IMG/VR virus record: IMGVR_UViG_3300034110_000353
Coordinates: 1-35,198 of that record
Strand: one strand, 5' to 3'
DNA from: a virus
Length of the DNA: 35,198 nucleotides
Under the pieces are notes generated by a model. That model saw only the letters and a program-made list of their open reading frames with translations, searched no databases and was not told where the DNA came from. The stretch's first letter is position 1; every line of letters starts with the position of its first letter. Both the position numbers and the translations under genes were made by a program. Positions 1 through 5,947 of the stretch are shown piece by piece.

Positions 1-126
1 GCGTCGCGATGCTGAAAAACAGCTTTCGGCTGGAGCTATCACATACGTTCACGACTTAGTAGATCAAATTTATTACGATTATAAGGATTTTATTACTTCT
101 AAATATTTCGACAAGGGTATTATTTG
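1..126. repeat. Terminal direct repeat, left copy
   Basis: These 126 bases recur without a difference at 35054-35179. Joining the two copies restores an open reading frame that is cut at both ends, so the repeat marks a circular map or terminal redundancy and not two genes. Unit length would be 35,053 bp. Whether it reflects an assembler overlap, a headful-packaged permuted genome or a true short terminal repeat cannot be told from sequence alone. Confidence 0.95.
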
Positions 127-583
127 CGAACAAATGGCAATTGATTACTTGAATACTAATTTATTTACTAATTATACGAAATTCCCTGAGGGAAAATACG
201 AAAATGATTTCTTAGTTTCTAAGGGTTGCGATATTAAGGACGGTCGTATTATTCGCGATATTAAAAACGCGTGGAGCAAAAAAACAATGCCTCGTTTTAA
301 ATCTGAAATTTTATCGCACGATTACAAATGGCAAGGAATTGCGTATATGTATCTTTTTGATGCTGACGAATTCCATTTGGACTACGTTTTAATGCCAACG
401 CCTGAAAATTTGATCGGGTACGAAAACAAGGATTTACATAACGTTGAAAATTTACCTTTTGAAAAACGATATAAAACAGCTTCAATAAAACGCGATCCAG
501 CTTTGGAAAAATTAATCGAACAGGCTGTTAAATTAGCACGTGTCGAAATGAATGATTATTTTGATTTACTTATTAACGATTGA
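2..583 (+). CDS. YqaJ/lambda-exonuclease-like PD-(D/E)XK nuclease, C-terminal part
   Basis: This is the 3' part of a gene that begins at 34890 and crosses the artificial ends; joined, it encodes 248 residues. The frame is open from base 2, so the internal ATG at 134 is residue 100 and not the start. In joined numbering, Glu98, Asp132, the D-I-K triplet at 141-143 and a QxxxY motif at 166-170 match the catalytic core of PD-(D/E)XK phage exonucleases of the YqaJ/RedX type, which degrade one strand of duplex ends. The gene directly upstream is an ERF annealing protein, the usual partner in a Red-like recombination pair. The fold assignment is based on motif spacing; the biochemical activity is inferred. 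Confidence 0.8.
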   Translation, partial: RRDAEKQLSAGAITYVHDLVDQIYYDYKDFITSKYFDKGIICEQMAIDYLNTNLFTNYTKFPEGKYENDFLVSKGCDIKDGRIIRDIKNAWSKKTMPRFKSEILSHDYKWQGIAYMYLFDADEFHLDYVLMPTPENLIGYENKDLHNVENLPFEKRYKTASIKRDPALEKLIEQAVKLARVEMNDYFDLLIND

Positions 584-619
584 TCAAAAAGTTGGGCGAA
601 AACTTTAAGCGCATTTTTT

Positions 620-750
620 AGTCAGGTGGCGGAATTGGTAGACGCCGTTTATTGGTTAAACTCCGATACATCTAACATATGGTGCTTATAGAAGATAGAT
701 ATTTTTCCGAAATGCTAAATATCATACAGGTTCGAATCCTGTCCTCGACT
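620..750 (+). tRNA. tRNA-like gene with an expanded anticodon loop and a damaged 3' end
   Basis: Canonical parts are present in order: acceptor strand AGTCAGG (620-626), T8 G9, D-stem GCG/CGC (629-631 with 643-645) around a loop containing GG, base 26, anticodon stem GTTTA (647-651) pairing with TAAAT (716-720), a five-base variable region (721-725), and a perfect T-arm ACAGG-TTCGAAT-CCTGT (726-742). The anticodon loop is 64 bases where seven are expected. The 3' acceptor strand at 743-750 has one extra base (CCTCGACT). The perfect partner CCTGACT lies 514 bases away, at 1257-1263, after the HNH gene. Removing 57 bases from the loop gives TTGATGC (GAU, Ile) or TTGGTGC (GGU, Thr), depending on the breakpoints. 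An alternative local stem, GTTTA with 657-661, leaves a five-base loop. As it stands it is probably not a working tRNA. Confidence 0.6.
735..750 (+). repeat. tRNA 3'-end direct repeat, left copy
   Basis: AATCCTGTCCT (735-745) is followed by an extra C and then GACT. The same 11 bases followed directly by GACT occur at 1249-1263. The pair flanks the HNH gene. Confidence 0.8.
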
Positions 751-790
751 GATACAAACAGATAGGAGATTGAAATATATCTCCTTGAAG

Positions 791-822
791 TTTGTATAAT
801 TAAAATATAGTTCGTATATTTG
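791..822 (+). promoter_or_regulatory. Bacteroidota-type promoter of the HNH gene
   Basis: TTTG at 791-794 and TATATTTG at 815-822, separated by 20 bases, match the Bacteroidota consensus (TTTG, 19-21 bases, TAnnTTTG). Transcription would start near 829. This places the possible GTG start at 822 inside the promoter and favours the ATG at 843. Confidence 0.7.
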
Positions 823-842
823 TGACTACAAAATATAGATAT

Positions 843-1250
843 ATGAAAAGATTTTTTGACAAGATTGATAAAACAGAAACTTGTTGGCTATGGACAGCAG
901 GAAGTAGAGGTAAAACAGGGTATGGTGCGTTTAAATTAAATAAAAAAGTAATTGATGCTCATAGAGTATCATACATGATTCATAAAGGAGAAATACCAAG
1001 TGGAGTATATGTGTGTCATACTTGCGATAATAGGAAATGTGTAAATCCTGATCACTTATTTTTAGGAACAGCAAAAGAAAATCATCAAGACGCTGTTAAT
1101 AAAGGTAGAGTTATATTTGGATGGAACACTGAAAAATTAAAAAAACATCCGAGTAGAGGTGCTTATCTTAGAGGTTGTAGATGTGAAGAATGTAAAGCTA
1201 TCAATAATATGATGGTTAAAAGATATAGGGAGGGGTTAAAAAATAAATAA
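843..1250 (+). CDS. HNH homing-type endonuclease
   Basis: A 135-residue protein with an HNH_3-type core: Trp-rich start (CWLWTAG, residues 14-20), D-A-H-R at 39-42, then VCHTCDN and [11 protein letters not shown] at about 57-76, the usual beta-beta-alpha metal site with paired cysteines. A second Cys cluster (GCRCEEC) near the C-terminus may add a zinc or DNA-binding element. Such enzymes nick or cut DNA and spread by homing in phage genomes. The frame also runs upstream to a GTG at 822, but that codon lies in the promoter, so I take the ATG. The stop codon overlaps the right copy of the tRNA-end repeat, so the gene and the cassette end together. The gene is CpG-poor compared with the structural genes, consistent with recent arrival. 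Confidence 0.85.
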   Translation: MKRFFDKIDKTETCWLWTAGSRGKTGYGAFKLNKKVIDAHRVSYMIHKGEIPSGVYVCHTCDNRKCVNPDHLFLGTAKENHQDAVNKGRVIFGWNTEKLKKHPSRGAYLRGCRCEECKAINNMMVKRYREGLKNK

Positions 1251-1264
1251 TCCTGTCCTGACTA
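1249..1264 (+). repeat. tRNA 3'-end direct repeat, right copy
   Basis: AATCCTGTCCT (1249-1259) then GACTA. CCTGACT at 1257-1263 is the exact complement of the tRNA acceptor strand at 620-626, and A1264 would be the discriminator base. This copy therefore looks like the original 3' end of the tRNA, pushed away by the inserted cassette. Confidence 0.75.
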
Positions 1265-1400
1265 CAATTCCGATCCCAAGGAATGAAATAAAAGGAGAGA
1301 TTAAAGTTGTTCTCACAAGACAACCGTTATCGGAAGGACGTGATAGATTTCGTGACAGCACGGAAAGACGGCATTTTTATTAACTATTTATTTTAAAATT
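1265..1400. other. Short non-coding stretch downstream of the HNH cassette
   Basis: No open reading frame of useful size. Small hairpins can be drawn: ATTCC/GGAAT near 1267-1285, GTTGT/ACAAC near 1306-1325, and CGTG-ACAG-CACG near 1352-1363. This could be a leader RNA for the downstream genes or a remnant of an intron, but I cannot assign it to a known RNA family. Confidence 0.3.
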
Positions 1401-1676
1401 ATGTCAACAATTACAGGAACACTAAAAACAATTAACGAAATACAGGTTATTTCAGAAAAATTCAGTAAAAGAACAGCGGTTATCGAAACGGCTGGCGATT
1501 ATCCACAACCGATCGAAGTTGAATTTATCAACGACAAAACGGATCTTTTAAATAATTTTTTCGGAGGCGAACAAGTAGAGGCAAAATACAATTTAAGGGG
1601 GCGCGAGTATGTAGATAAAACAGGACAAACCCGTTATTTTAATACGATCCAGATTTGGGATATTAAAAACGTTTAA
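1401..1676 (+). CDS. DUF3127 OB-fold single-strand DNA-binding-like protein
   Basis: A 91-residue protein matching the DUF3127 pattern from Bacteroidota: an N-terminal beta strand region, SEKFSKRTAVIET (18-30), the signature NLRGRE (64-69), and YFNTIQIW (79-86) near the end. This family has an OB fold and is thought to act like a small SSB. Its position just after the exonuclease and annealing protein fits a role in coating single-stranded DNA during recombination or replication. The stop is followed one base later by the next ATG, so the two genes are co-translated. Family assignment is strong; binding activity is inferred. Confidence 0.8.
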   Translation: MSTITGTLKTINEIQVISEKFSKRTAVIETAGDYPQPIEVEFINDKTDLLNNFFGGEQVEAKYNLRGREYVDKTGQTRYFNTIQIWDIKNV

Positions 1677-1677
1677 A

Positions 1678-1920
1678 ATGGAAAAATTTAAAGGAACAAT
1701 AGTAACAGGTGATTTTGATGAAAACACAGTAACGATCCAAATGGACAAGCCTATAACATTAAAAGCTGGGGAGTATTTTGTTATTCCGAAAGAAAAATAT
1801 AAAGCACCTGAAATGTTGGAGATGTTAGAGGAATTAATTAGTGCAAATCCAATGCACGATGGCTGGCACGAGAAAATATTAAAAGCAAACCAACTAATCA
1901 AAGAAGCAACCGAAATTTAA
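1678..1920 (+). CDS. Hypothetical early protein, 80 aa
   Basis: I do not recognise this protein. The N-terminal half (residues 4-40) alternates beta-forming residues, and the C-terminal half (41-80) is predicted helical with many Glu and Leu. It starts with MEKFKG, close to the MEKFKK start of the next gene, which could reflect a shared leader and not homology. It lies in a tight early operon after the SSB-like gene. Confidence 0.6.
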   Translation: MEKFKGTIVTGDFDENTVTIQMDKPITLKAGEYFVIPKEKYKAPEMLEMLEELISANPMHDGWHEKILKANQLIKEATEI

Positions 1921-1924
1921 GAAA

Positions 1925-2152
1925 ATGGAAAAATTTAAAAAATTCCCTTGCGCTACGGCTTTCGAATTGGACGTTATCAATACTGTTAACAAAGTTATTC
2001 GTGAAAAAAAACTATCTGTTTTCAGCGTTGCAAAGTCAATGAATTACACGAATACAAAAAATTTAAAATCTATTTTAGCGCACGAAAAAAGTTGCACAAT
2101 TGCAACCTTGCAAAAGTTTATTGATTTTATAGATTTACAAAACAAAAACTAA
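1925..2152 (+). CDS. Small XRE-like helix-turn-helix protein (possible)
   Basis: A 75-residue basic protein. Residues about 30-70 (LSVFSVAKSMNY, then KNLKSILAHEKSCTIATLQ, then KFIDFIDL) follow the five-helix rhythm of Cro/C1-type domains: a short helix, a recognition helix ending in a His/Lys-rich turn, then a leucine-rich closing helix. It could regulate early transcription and is a candidate to bind the palindromes at 28556 and 34224. The match is by pattern only, and the first 25 residues are not typical of the family. Confidence 0.5.
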   Translation: MEKFKKFPCATAFELDVINTVNKVIREKKLSVFSVAKSMNYTNTKNLKSILAHEKSCTIATLQKFIDFIDLQNKN

Positions 2153-2153
2153 A

Positions 2154-2167
2154 AAACAAGAACAATG
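2154..2167 (+). repeat. Partial copy of the repeated early leader
   Basis: AAACAAGAACAATG, sharing the last bases and start codon of the 18-bp leader found before several following genes. Confidence 0.6.
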
Positions 2168-2419
2168 GAAAACGGAAAACAACCAATTACACCAACAATG
2201 TACACTAAATGTGGTGAAGGTAAAAATGATTACAAACCTTTAAAAGATGGTCAAAAAACAGGCTGGGAAGTAAAATTTGGAGGGCTTACCAAACGTGAAT
2301 ACTTTGCTGGATTAGCAATGCAAGCTTTGATATCTGGAAATTCAACACATTTCTCAGATATACCTGAAAAGTCTGTAATATTTGCAGATGCTTTGCTTTT
2401 AGAGCTTGACAAAGCATAA
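2165..2419 (+). CDS. Phage-conserved hypothetical protein, 84 aa
   Basis: The C-terminal half has the segment LTKREYFAGLAMQAL (about 41-55) followed by an Ala/Asp-rich helix ending in LLLELDKA. This arrangement is familiar from small proteins in Bacteroidota prophages and phages, where no function is known. From here to about 3280 the DNA becomes CpG-poor compared with the structural genes, and the genes are spaced by a repeated leader, so this may be the first unit of an acquired cassette array. Confidence 0.65.
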   Translation: MENGKQPITPTMYTKCGEGKNDYKPLKDGQKTGWEVKFGGLTKREYFAGLAMQALISGNSTHFSDIPEKSVIFADALLLELDKA

Positions 2420-2452
2420 AAGTATAACAATTGTAAAGCAGAAAAGTATAAT

Positions 2453-2470
2453 TAAACAACAAGAACAATG
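2453..2470 (+). repeat. Early leader repeat (18 bp)
   Basis: TAAACAACAAGAACAATG ends in the start codon of the gene at 2468. It is preceded by AGCAGAAAAGTATAAT, a segment also repeated before 3264. It supplies an A-rich, SD-less initiation region. Confidence 0.8.
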
Positions 2471-2743
2471 ACACAAGAAACAGTAGAAGAAGTTAGAAAA
2501 GTAAAAAGAACGGAATTGTTTAAATCTATACTTTCAATTGTAAAGCAAATTCCAAGAAAAGATGTTGAAGGAGATGCAATGGATGCTCCAAGTTGTGCTT
2601 ATGAAATAGAACAACTGTTTTATAAACTGCAATCTGAAAGATTATTTACTGATGATGAAATGAATCTTGCCTATATTTTAGGTGGAAAAGGTGATATTGT
2701 TAGACTTGGTAAAATTTTAGATTCTAAACAACAAGAACAATGA
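2468..2743 (+). CDS. Hypothetical early protein, 91 aa
   Basis: Acidic, mostly helical protein, not recognised. Residues 30-75 contain a conserved-looking patch (DAMDAPSCAYEIEQLFYKL). Its last five residues, KQQEQ, come from reading the leader repeat as coding sequence, so the C-terminus may have been created by cassette joining. It overlaps the next gene by 4 bases (ATGA), which indicates translational coupling. Confidence 0.6.
   Translation: MTQETVEEVRKVKRTELFKSILSIVKQIPRKDVEGDAMDAPSCAYEIEQLFYKLQSERLFTDDEMNLAYILGGKGDIVRLGKILDSKQQEQ
2725..2742 (+). repeat. Early leader repeat (18 bp), in coding frame
   Basis: The same TAAACAACAAGAACAATG, but here read in frame as K-Q-Q-E-Q with TGA as stop. 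The start codon of the next gene is embedded in it. Confidence 0.8.
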
Positions 2744-3027
2744 GTGAAGATATTTTAGAAGTAGAAGTTGAATTAGGCAATGGTGATAAAGTTGCTATAA
2801 AAATTCAAAAAGAGGATGATTGGTATAACATCCCAAAAGGAACACGTGGTATTATAATGCTAGTTAATGGTCAAGTCATGCTAGTTAATATAAATAGTGC
2901 TGATGAAGATGAAGGAGTTTCATTTAATATTATTGGAAGTGGTCAAAGTTATCACTATGATGCAGGTGTAGTTAATGAAATTTATGTAGAAGTTAAGGAA
3001 GAATCTCTTAAACAACAAGAACAATGA
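2740..3027 (+). CDS. Hypothetical early protein, 95 aa
   Basis: Not recognised. Very acidic and rich in beta-type residues: VEVELGNGDKVAIKIQKEDDW (5-25) and a second Val/Ile-rich half suggest a small beta barrel. It also ends in KQQEQ, derived from the leader repeat. ATGA overlap with the next gene. Confidence 0.55.
   Translation: MSEDILEVEVELGNGDKVAIKIQKEDDWYNIPKGTRGIIMLVNGQVMLVNINSADEDEGVSFNIIGSGQSYHYDAGVVNEIYVEVKEESLKQQEQ
3009..3026 (+). repeat. Early leader repeat (18 bp), in coding frame
   Basis: Perfect copy, again read as K-Q-Q-E-Q then stop by the upstream gene, with the ATG at 3024 serving the downstream gene. Confidence 0.8.
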
Positions 3028-3200
3028 TTAAATTTTATATGCTAATAACACTTGCAATAGTGCAATTTATTGTGTGTGGTTTGTTTATACTCATTTATAG
3101 AAAAAGTAAAAAACCAAAACACGAAGGAATAGTATATGGTTGCGTGTTTGGATTTGGACTATCTTTTGTCTATATAATTGAAGCATTTGGAAACCTTTAA
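3024..3200 (+). CDS. Small two-segment membrane protein, 58 aa
   Basis: Residues 5-25 (LITLAIVQFIVCGLFIL) form a clear transmembrane segment, followed by a basic loop (YRKSKKPKHEG), and 36-53 form a second hydrophobic segment. By the positive-inside rule the loop is cytoplasmic. The start overlaps the upstream stop (ATGA). The function is unknown. Early position and membrane location would suit a host-takeover or superinfection-exclusion protein, but nothing in the sequence proves this. Confidence 0.55.
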   Translation: MIKFYMLITLAIVQFIVCGLFILIYRKSKKPKHEGIVYGCVFGFGLSFVYIIEAFGNL

Positions 3201-3215
3201 ACAACAAGAACAATG
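3198..3215 (+). repeat. Early leader repeat (18 bp)
   Basis: Perfect TAAACAACAAGAACAATG. The TAA is the stop of the membrane protein at 3024, and the ATG begins a 17-codon frame at 3213. Confidence 0.8.
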
Positions 3216-3266
3216 ACACAAACAGCAGTAAAGTATAATAATTATACAGCAGAAAAGTATAACTAA
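3213..3266 (+). pseudogene. Remnant cassette frame, 17 aa
   Basis: Starts ATGACACAA like the gene at 2468 and ends with AGCAGAAAAGTATAAC before another leader copy. Only 17 codons remain. It looks like a collapsed cassette or a spacer between repeats and not a functional gene. Confidence 0.35.
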
Positions 3267-3281
3267 ACAACAAGAAAAATG
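3264..3281 (+). repeat. Early leader repeat (18 bp, one mismatch)
   Basis: TAAACAACAAGAAAAATG; C to A at one position. The last copy in the series. Confidence 0.75.
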
Positions 3282-3308
3282 AAAATAGTTAATCAATTGT
3301 AAAAAACA

Positions 3309-3491
3309 ATGATCGCAACGATTGAAACATACGGCGTTAAGTTTTCATTTGAAACAAAACACGATCATTTAGATTCAGACGAATTTTGTGCGGAAATGTT
3401 TAAATTGATGTTAACAGCTGGATTCCATAAAGACAATTTAATTGATTCTTTACAGGAAATTATTAACGAGGAAAAAAAAATAAGGGCATAA
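3309..3491 (+). CDS. Hypothetical protein, 60 aa
   Basis: Small acidic protein without recognisable domain. Begins with a beta segment (TIETYGVKFSFETK) and continues with a helical, Phe/Leu-rich part. It lies between the cassette array and the better conserved gene at 3511, in the same direction and with short gaps. Confidence 0.55.
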   Translation: MIATIETYGVKFSFETKHDHLDSDEFCAEMFKLMLTAGFHKDNLIDSLQEIINEEKKIRA

Positions 3492-3510
3492 CCTTAAAAA
3501 ACTAAACAAA

Positions 3511-3942
3511 ATGAAAACATTTAAAATTGAAGTGCCAAACGGGTACGAAATCGACAAAGAAAAAAGTACTTTTGAAAATATAGTATTTAAAGAAGTGAAA
3601 AACAAACTACCTAAAACGTGGGAAGAATTAGGAGAAATTAAAGGATATTATGTACATAATGATTCAGAACATAGAAACGTATTCTCTACGCACGAACAAG
3701 CCGAAGCAAGTTTAGCGCTTGCGCAATTGAGCCAGCTTCGTGAGGTTTACCGTAATGGCTGGAAACCTGATTGGACTGTTGATAACGTAAAATTTTGCAT
3801 TGGTATTGTAGAAGATAAAATTATAGAAACAACATATTATCAAAGTAGTACTTTTTTATCGTTTCAAGACAAAGAAACGCGCGATTTATTCCTTGAAAAT
3901 TTCCGCGATTTAATCAAACAAGCTAAACCTTTAATGTCTTAA
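3511..3942 (+). CDS. Bacteroidota phage conserved protein, 143 aa
   Basis: The N-terminus (IEVPNGYEIDKEKSTFENIVFK, shortly after the start), the middle Ala/Leu-rich helix (ASLALAQLSQLREVYRNGW, about 70-88) and the end (KETRDLFLENFRDLIKQAKPL) form a pattern shared by small proteins of many Bacteroidota phages and prophages. The function is not established. It is followed two bases later by the next gene. Confidence 0.65.
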   Translation: MKTFKIEVPNGYEIDKEKSTFENIVFKEVKNKLPKTWEELGEIKGYYVHNDSEHRNVFSTHEQAEASLALAQLSQLREVYRNGWKPDWTVDNVKFCIGIVEDKIIETTYYQSSTFLSFQDKETRDLFLENFRDLIKQAKPLMS

Positions 3943-3944
3943 AT

Positions 3945-4256
3945 ATGTCAAACATACACAATTACGCCGATTTTACGTGGAAAGTTTCTAAGATCCTGAA
4001 AGGCTCAGGGCTTGCGCCAAAAAACGACATTTGGTTAACTGTTAAAACTAAAAATTTGGGGACGATTTCAAAGCTCGTTCCCGTTAATTTTACTATTCAG
4101 CAATACGAGTATTACGCTAAATTGTTACGCGTACAGCTTCACAACGATTCAGGCTTACCAATTAGCAAAGCGCCGAAATTTATTCGGGACGCTGTAAAAG
4201 CTGAACGAAGCGTTTGGCGAAAAATTACTAACTTTATTAAAAATTTATTCAAATGA
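3945..4256 (+). CDS. Hypothetical protein, 103 aa
   Basis: Basic protein (many Lys), not recognised. The final 15 residues (VWRKITNFIKNLFK) form an amphipathic basic helix. It overlaps the next gene by 4 bases (ATGA), so the two are probably co-translated. Confidence 0.55.
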   Translation: MSNIHNYADFTWKVSKILKGSGLAPKNDIWLTVKTKNLGTISKLVPVNFTIQQYEYYAKLLRVQLHNDSGLPISKAPKFIRDAVKAERSVWRKITNFIKNLFK

Positions 4257-4630
4257 AAGTAGATTTAAGCAATGTAAAAAAAGGGGATAAAATCTGGACT
4301 ATTGAAAATGGTTGGGAAGAAGTTTTATCAACTGATTATATGGAAAAATACCCTATCGAAACTAAAAAGCGTTGTTACAGTTTAAACGGTAAACTCCAAT
4401 TAGAATACAAGTTCGCCTCAGCATTTTTAGAATATCCATTCAAAGAACAACCAATCGAAAAAGATACGCTTGTTTGGTATAGGGATAACGAATCAATGTC
4501 TTGGTTTAATGGGTATTATTCACATTATGAAAATGGTAAACATTATTGTTTTAATTACTCAAAGAAATCAACTGAAACAACATTAGCAACAGATTGGAAA
4601 ATAGTAACAAATGTAAACCCTTTTTTATGA
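4253..4630 (+). CDS. Hypothetical protein with KOW/SH3-like start, 125 aa
   Basis: Begins with LSNVKKGDKIWTIENGWEEV (5-24), the pattern of a small SH3-like barrel in which a Gly-Asp turn is followed by a paired strand. The rest is rich in Tyr and Trp. Similar proteins are common in Bacteroidota phages without known role. It overlaps the next gene by 4 bases. Confidence 0.55.
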   Translation: MKVDLSNVKKGDKIWTIENGWEEVLSTDYMEKYPIETKKRCYSLNGKLQLEYKFASAFLEYPFKEQPIEKDTLVWYRDNESMSWFNGYYSHYENGKHYCFNYSKKSTETTLATDWKIVTNVNPFL

Positions 4631-4890
4631 AACATTTATTAAATTTCCCGACGTATCTTTTGATTCGGTTTTTACAGTTGCCTTTATTTTGGCGATCTGT
4701 TTTATCTTATTCAAAACATACATTTATGGCGCACGACTATTTTATCGCTGTATTTGGTTACGGTGCGATTTTCTTCAGCTGGCATTTATTATGGATCGGC
4801 TTTTTAACTTATTGCGCATTCGTATTTTACGAAGTTTACAAAGATTATATGTTAAACGAAAAATTAAATGATCAAGAATATGGAAACTGA
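4627..4890 (+). CDS. Small membrane protein, 87 aa
   Basis: The start at 4627 overlaps the previous stop (ATGA); a longer TTG-initiated frame from 4594 lies inside the upstream gene and is less likely. The sequence is strongly hydrophobic with two or three probable membrane segments: about 6-22, about 37-52 and about 53-70. The C-terminus is charged and probably cytoplasmic. It overlaps the methyltransferase start by 23 bases. Function unknown. Confidence 0.55.
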   Translation: MKHLLNFPTYLLIRFLQLPLFWRSVLSYSKHTFMAHDYFIAVFGYGAIFFSWHLLWIGFLTYCAFVFYEVYKDYMLNEKLNDQEYGN

Positions 4891-5944
4891 ACATAAATTT
4901 CCTTATAACTGGACTTTAAAAGATGCAGTTTTCACAAAAGATAAAGGCAAAGTATTTAGTTGTTTTGCTTGTGGTGGTGGTTCTACAATGGGTTATAAAT
5001 TAGCTGGATTTGATGTAATTGGTCACAATGACATTGATAAAAAAATGATCGAAGTTTATAAAGAAAATCACAATCCAAAATATTCATTTTTAGAATCAAT
5101 TACAACTTTTGCAAAAAGAAAAGATTTACCAAAAGATTTATACAATTTAGATATTTTAGATGGTTCGCCACCTTGTAGCAGTTTTTCAATGGCTGGCAAT
5201 CGTGAAAAAGATTGGGGAAAAGAAAAGGTATTTAGAGAGGGACAAGCTGAACAAGTTTTGGATACTTTGTTTTTTGATTTTATTGATTTGGCAAAAGAAT
5301 TACAACCTAAAGTTGTTGTTGCTGAAAATGTAAAAGGGTTACTTTTGGGAAATGCAAAAGAATATGTTAGAAAAATTTACATTGCATTTGATCAAGCTGA
5401 ATATTATTGCCAACACTTTTTACTGAACGCTTCAAAAATGGGAGTTCCACAAAGACGTGAGCGTGTATTTTTTATTGCATTAAGAAAAGACTTAGCAAAA
5501 GATTTTTTATATTGGCAAGATATGTTTACACAAATTCCAAAAATTGAAATGGAATTTAATGAGAAAGAAATTGTTTATTCTGAAATAAGAGAGTTAAAAG
5601 GGAATGAAAACGCAATAGGATTAAGTGAAATGATTAGTTTTTATTGGAAAAAAACAACTCCAGGAAATTCATTTAGTGAAAACCACCCTAAAGGAAGTTA
5701 TTTCAACGAAATAAAACTACACCCAAATAAAACAATACCAACAATTAGGGCAAAGAGTTTGCCTTATGATTATGAAATTGAAAGAACTTTATTTGATAGC
5801 GAAGTAAAAAAAGCTGGAAGCTACCCACAAGATTATAATTTTCTTAAATTAAAACCTGAATATCTTATTGGTATGTCAGTTCCACCCGTAATGACAGCAC
5901 AAATAGCAAGTAATATTTACAAACAATGGTTATCTAAATTATAA
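4868..5944 (+). CDS. C5 cytosine-specific DNA methyltransferase
   Basis: 358 residues with the C5 motif order: motif I FSCFACGGGSTMGYKLAGF (30-48) for SAM, motif IV DGSPPCSSFS (98-107) with catalytic Cys103, motif VI ENV (153-155), motif VIII PQRRER (194-199), a variable target-recognition region (about 215-290), motif IX TIRAK, and motif X near GMSVPPVMTAQIASNIYKQW. It transfers a methyl group to C5 of cytosine in a short target, probably protecting phage DNA from host restriction. The target cannot be read from the sequence. Met5 (4880) is a possible alternative start. No restriction enzyme gene is adjacent, so it is an orphan. CpG-poor codon use differs from the terminase genes that follow. 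Confidence 0.93.
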   Translation: MIKNMETEHKFPYNWTLKDAVFTKDKGKVFSCFACGGGSTMGYKLAGFDVIGHNDIDKKMIEVYKENHNPKYSFLESITTFAKRKDLPKDLYNLDILDGSPPCSSFSMAGNREKDWGKEKVFREGQAEQVLDTLFFDFIDLAKELQPKVVVAENVKGLLLGNAKEYVRKIYIAFDQAEYYCQHFLLNASKMGVPQRRERVFFIALRKDLAKDFLYWQDMFTQIPKIEMEFNEKEIVYSEIRELKGNENAIGLSEMISFYWKKTTPGNSFSENHPKGSYFNEIKLHPNKTIPTIRAKSLPYDYEIERTLFDSEVKKAGSYPQDYNFLKLKPEYLIGMSVPPVMTAQIASNIYKQWLSKL

Positions 5945-5947
5945 ATT

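Noticed and set aside
620-750. tRNA-Leu (class II) reading because of GGTGGCGGAATTGGTAGACGC
   Set aside because: The D-arm looks Leu-like, but the pairing 647-651 with 716-720 leaves exactly five variable bases, so a class I tRNA with a loop insertion explains the spacing better than a long variable arm.
822-842. GTG start for the HNH gene
   Set aside because: It lies within the TATATTTG promoter element; the ATG at 843 gives the usual start of this family.
620-1264. Group I intron with an HNH gene inside the tRNA
   Set aside because: The whole T-arm lies before the HNH gene, and I could not find the conserved P3-P7 core; the non-coding space around the HNH gene is too small.
1265-1400. Second tRNA or known riboswitch
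   Set aside because: Only small unrelated hairpins; no complete cloverleaf or recognised conserved core.
3279-3302. Seven-codon frame after the last leader repeat
   Set aside because: Too short to support as a gene.
4594-4626. TTG extension of the membrane protein
   Set aside because: It overlaps the upstream gene, whereas the ATG at 4627 forms an ATGA junction as at many other genes here.
4689-4871. Overlapping frame inside the membrane protein gene
   Set aside because: Shadow frame of 4627-4890 with no start signal of its own.
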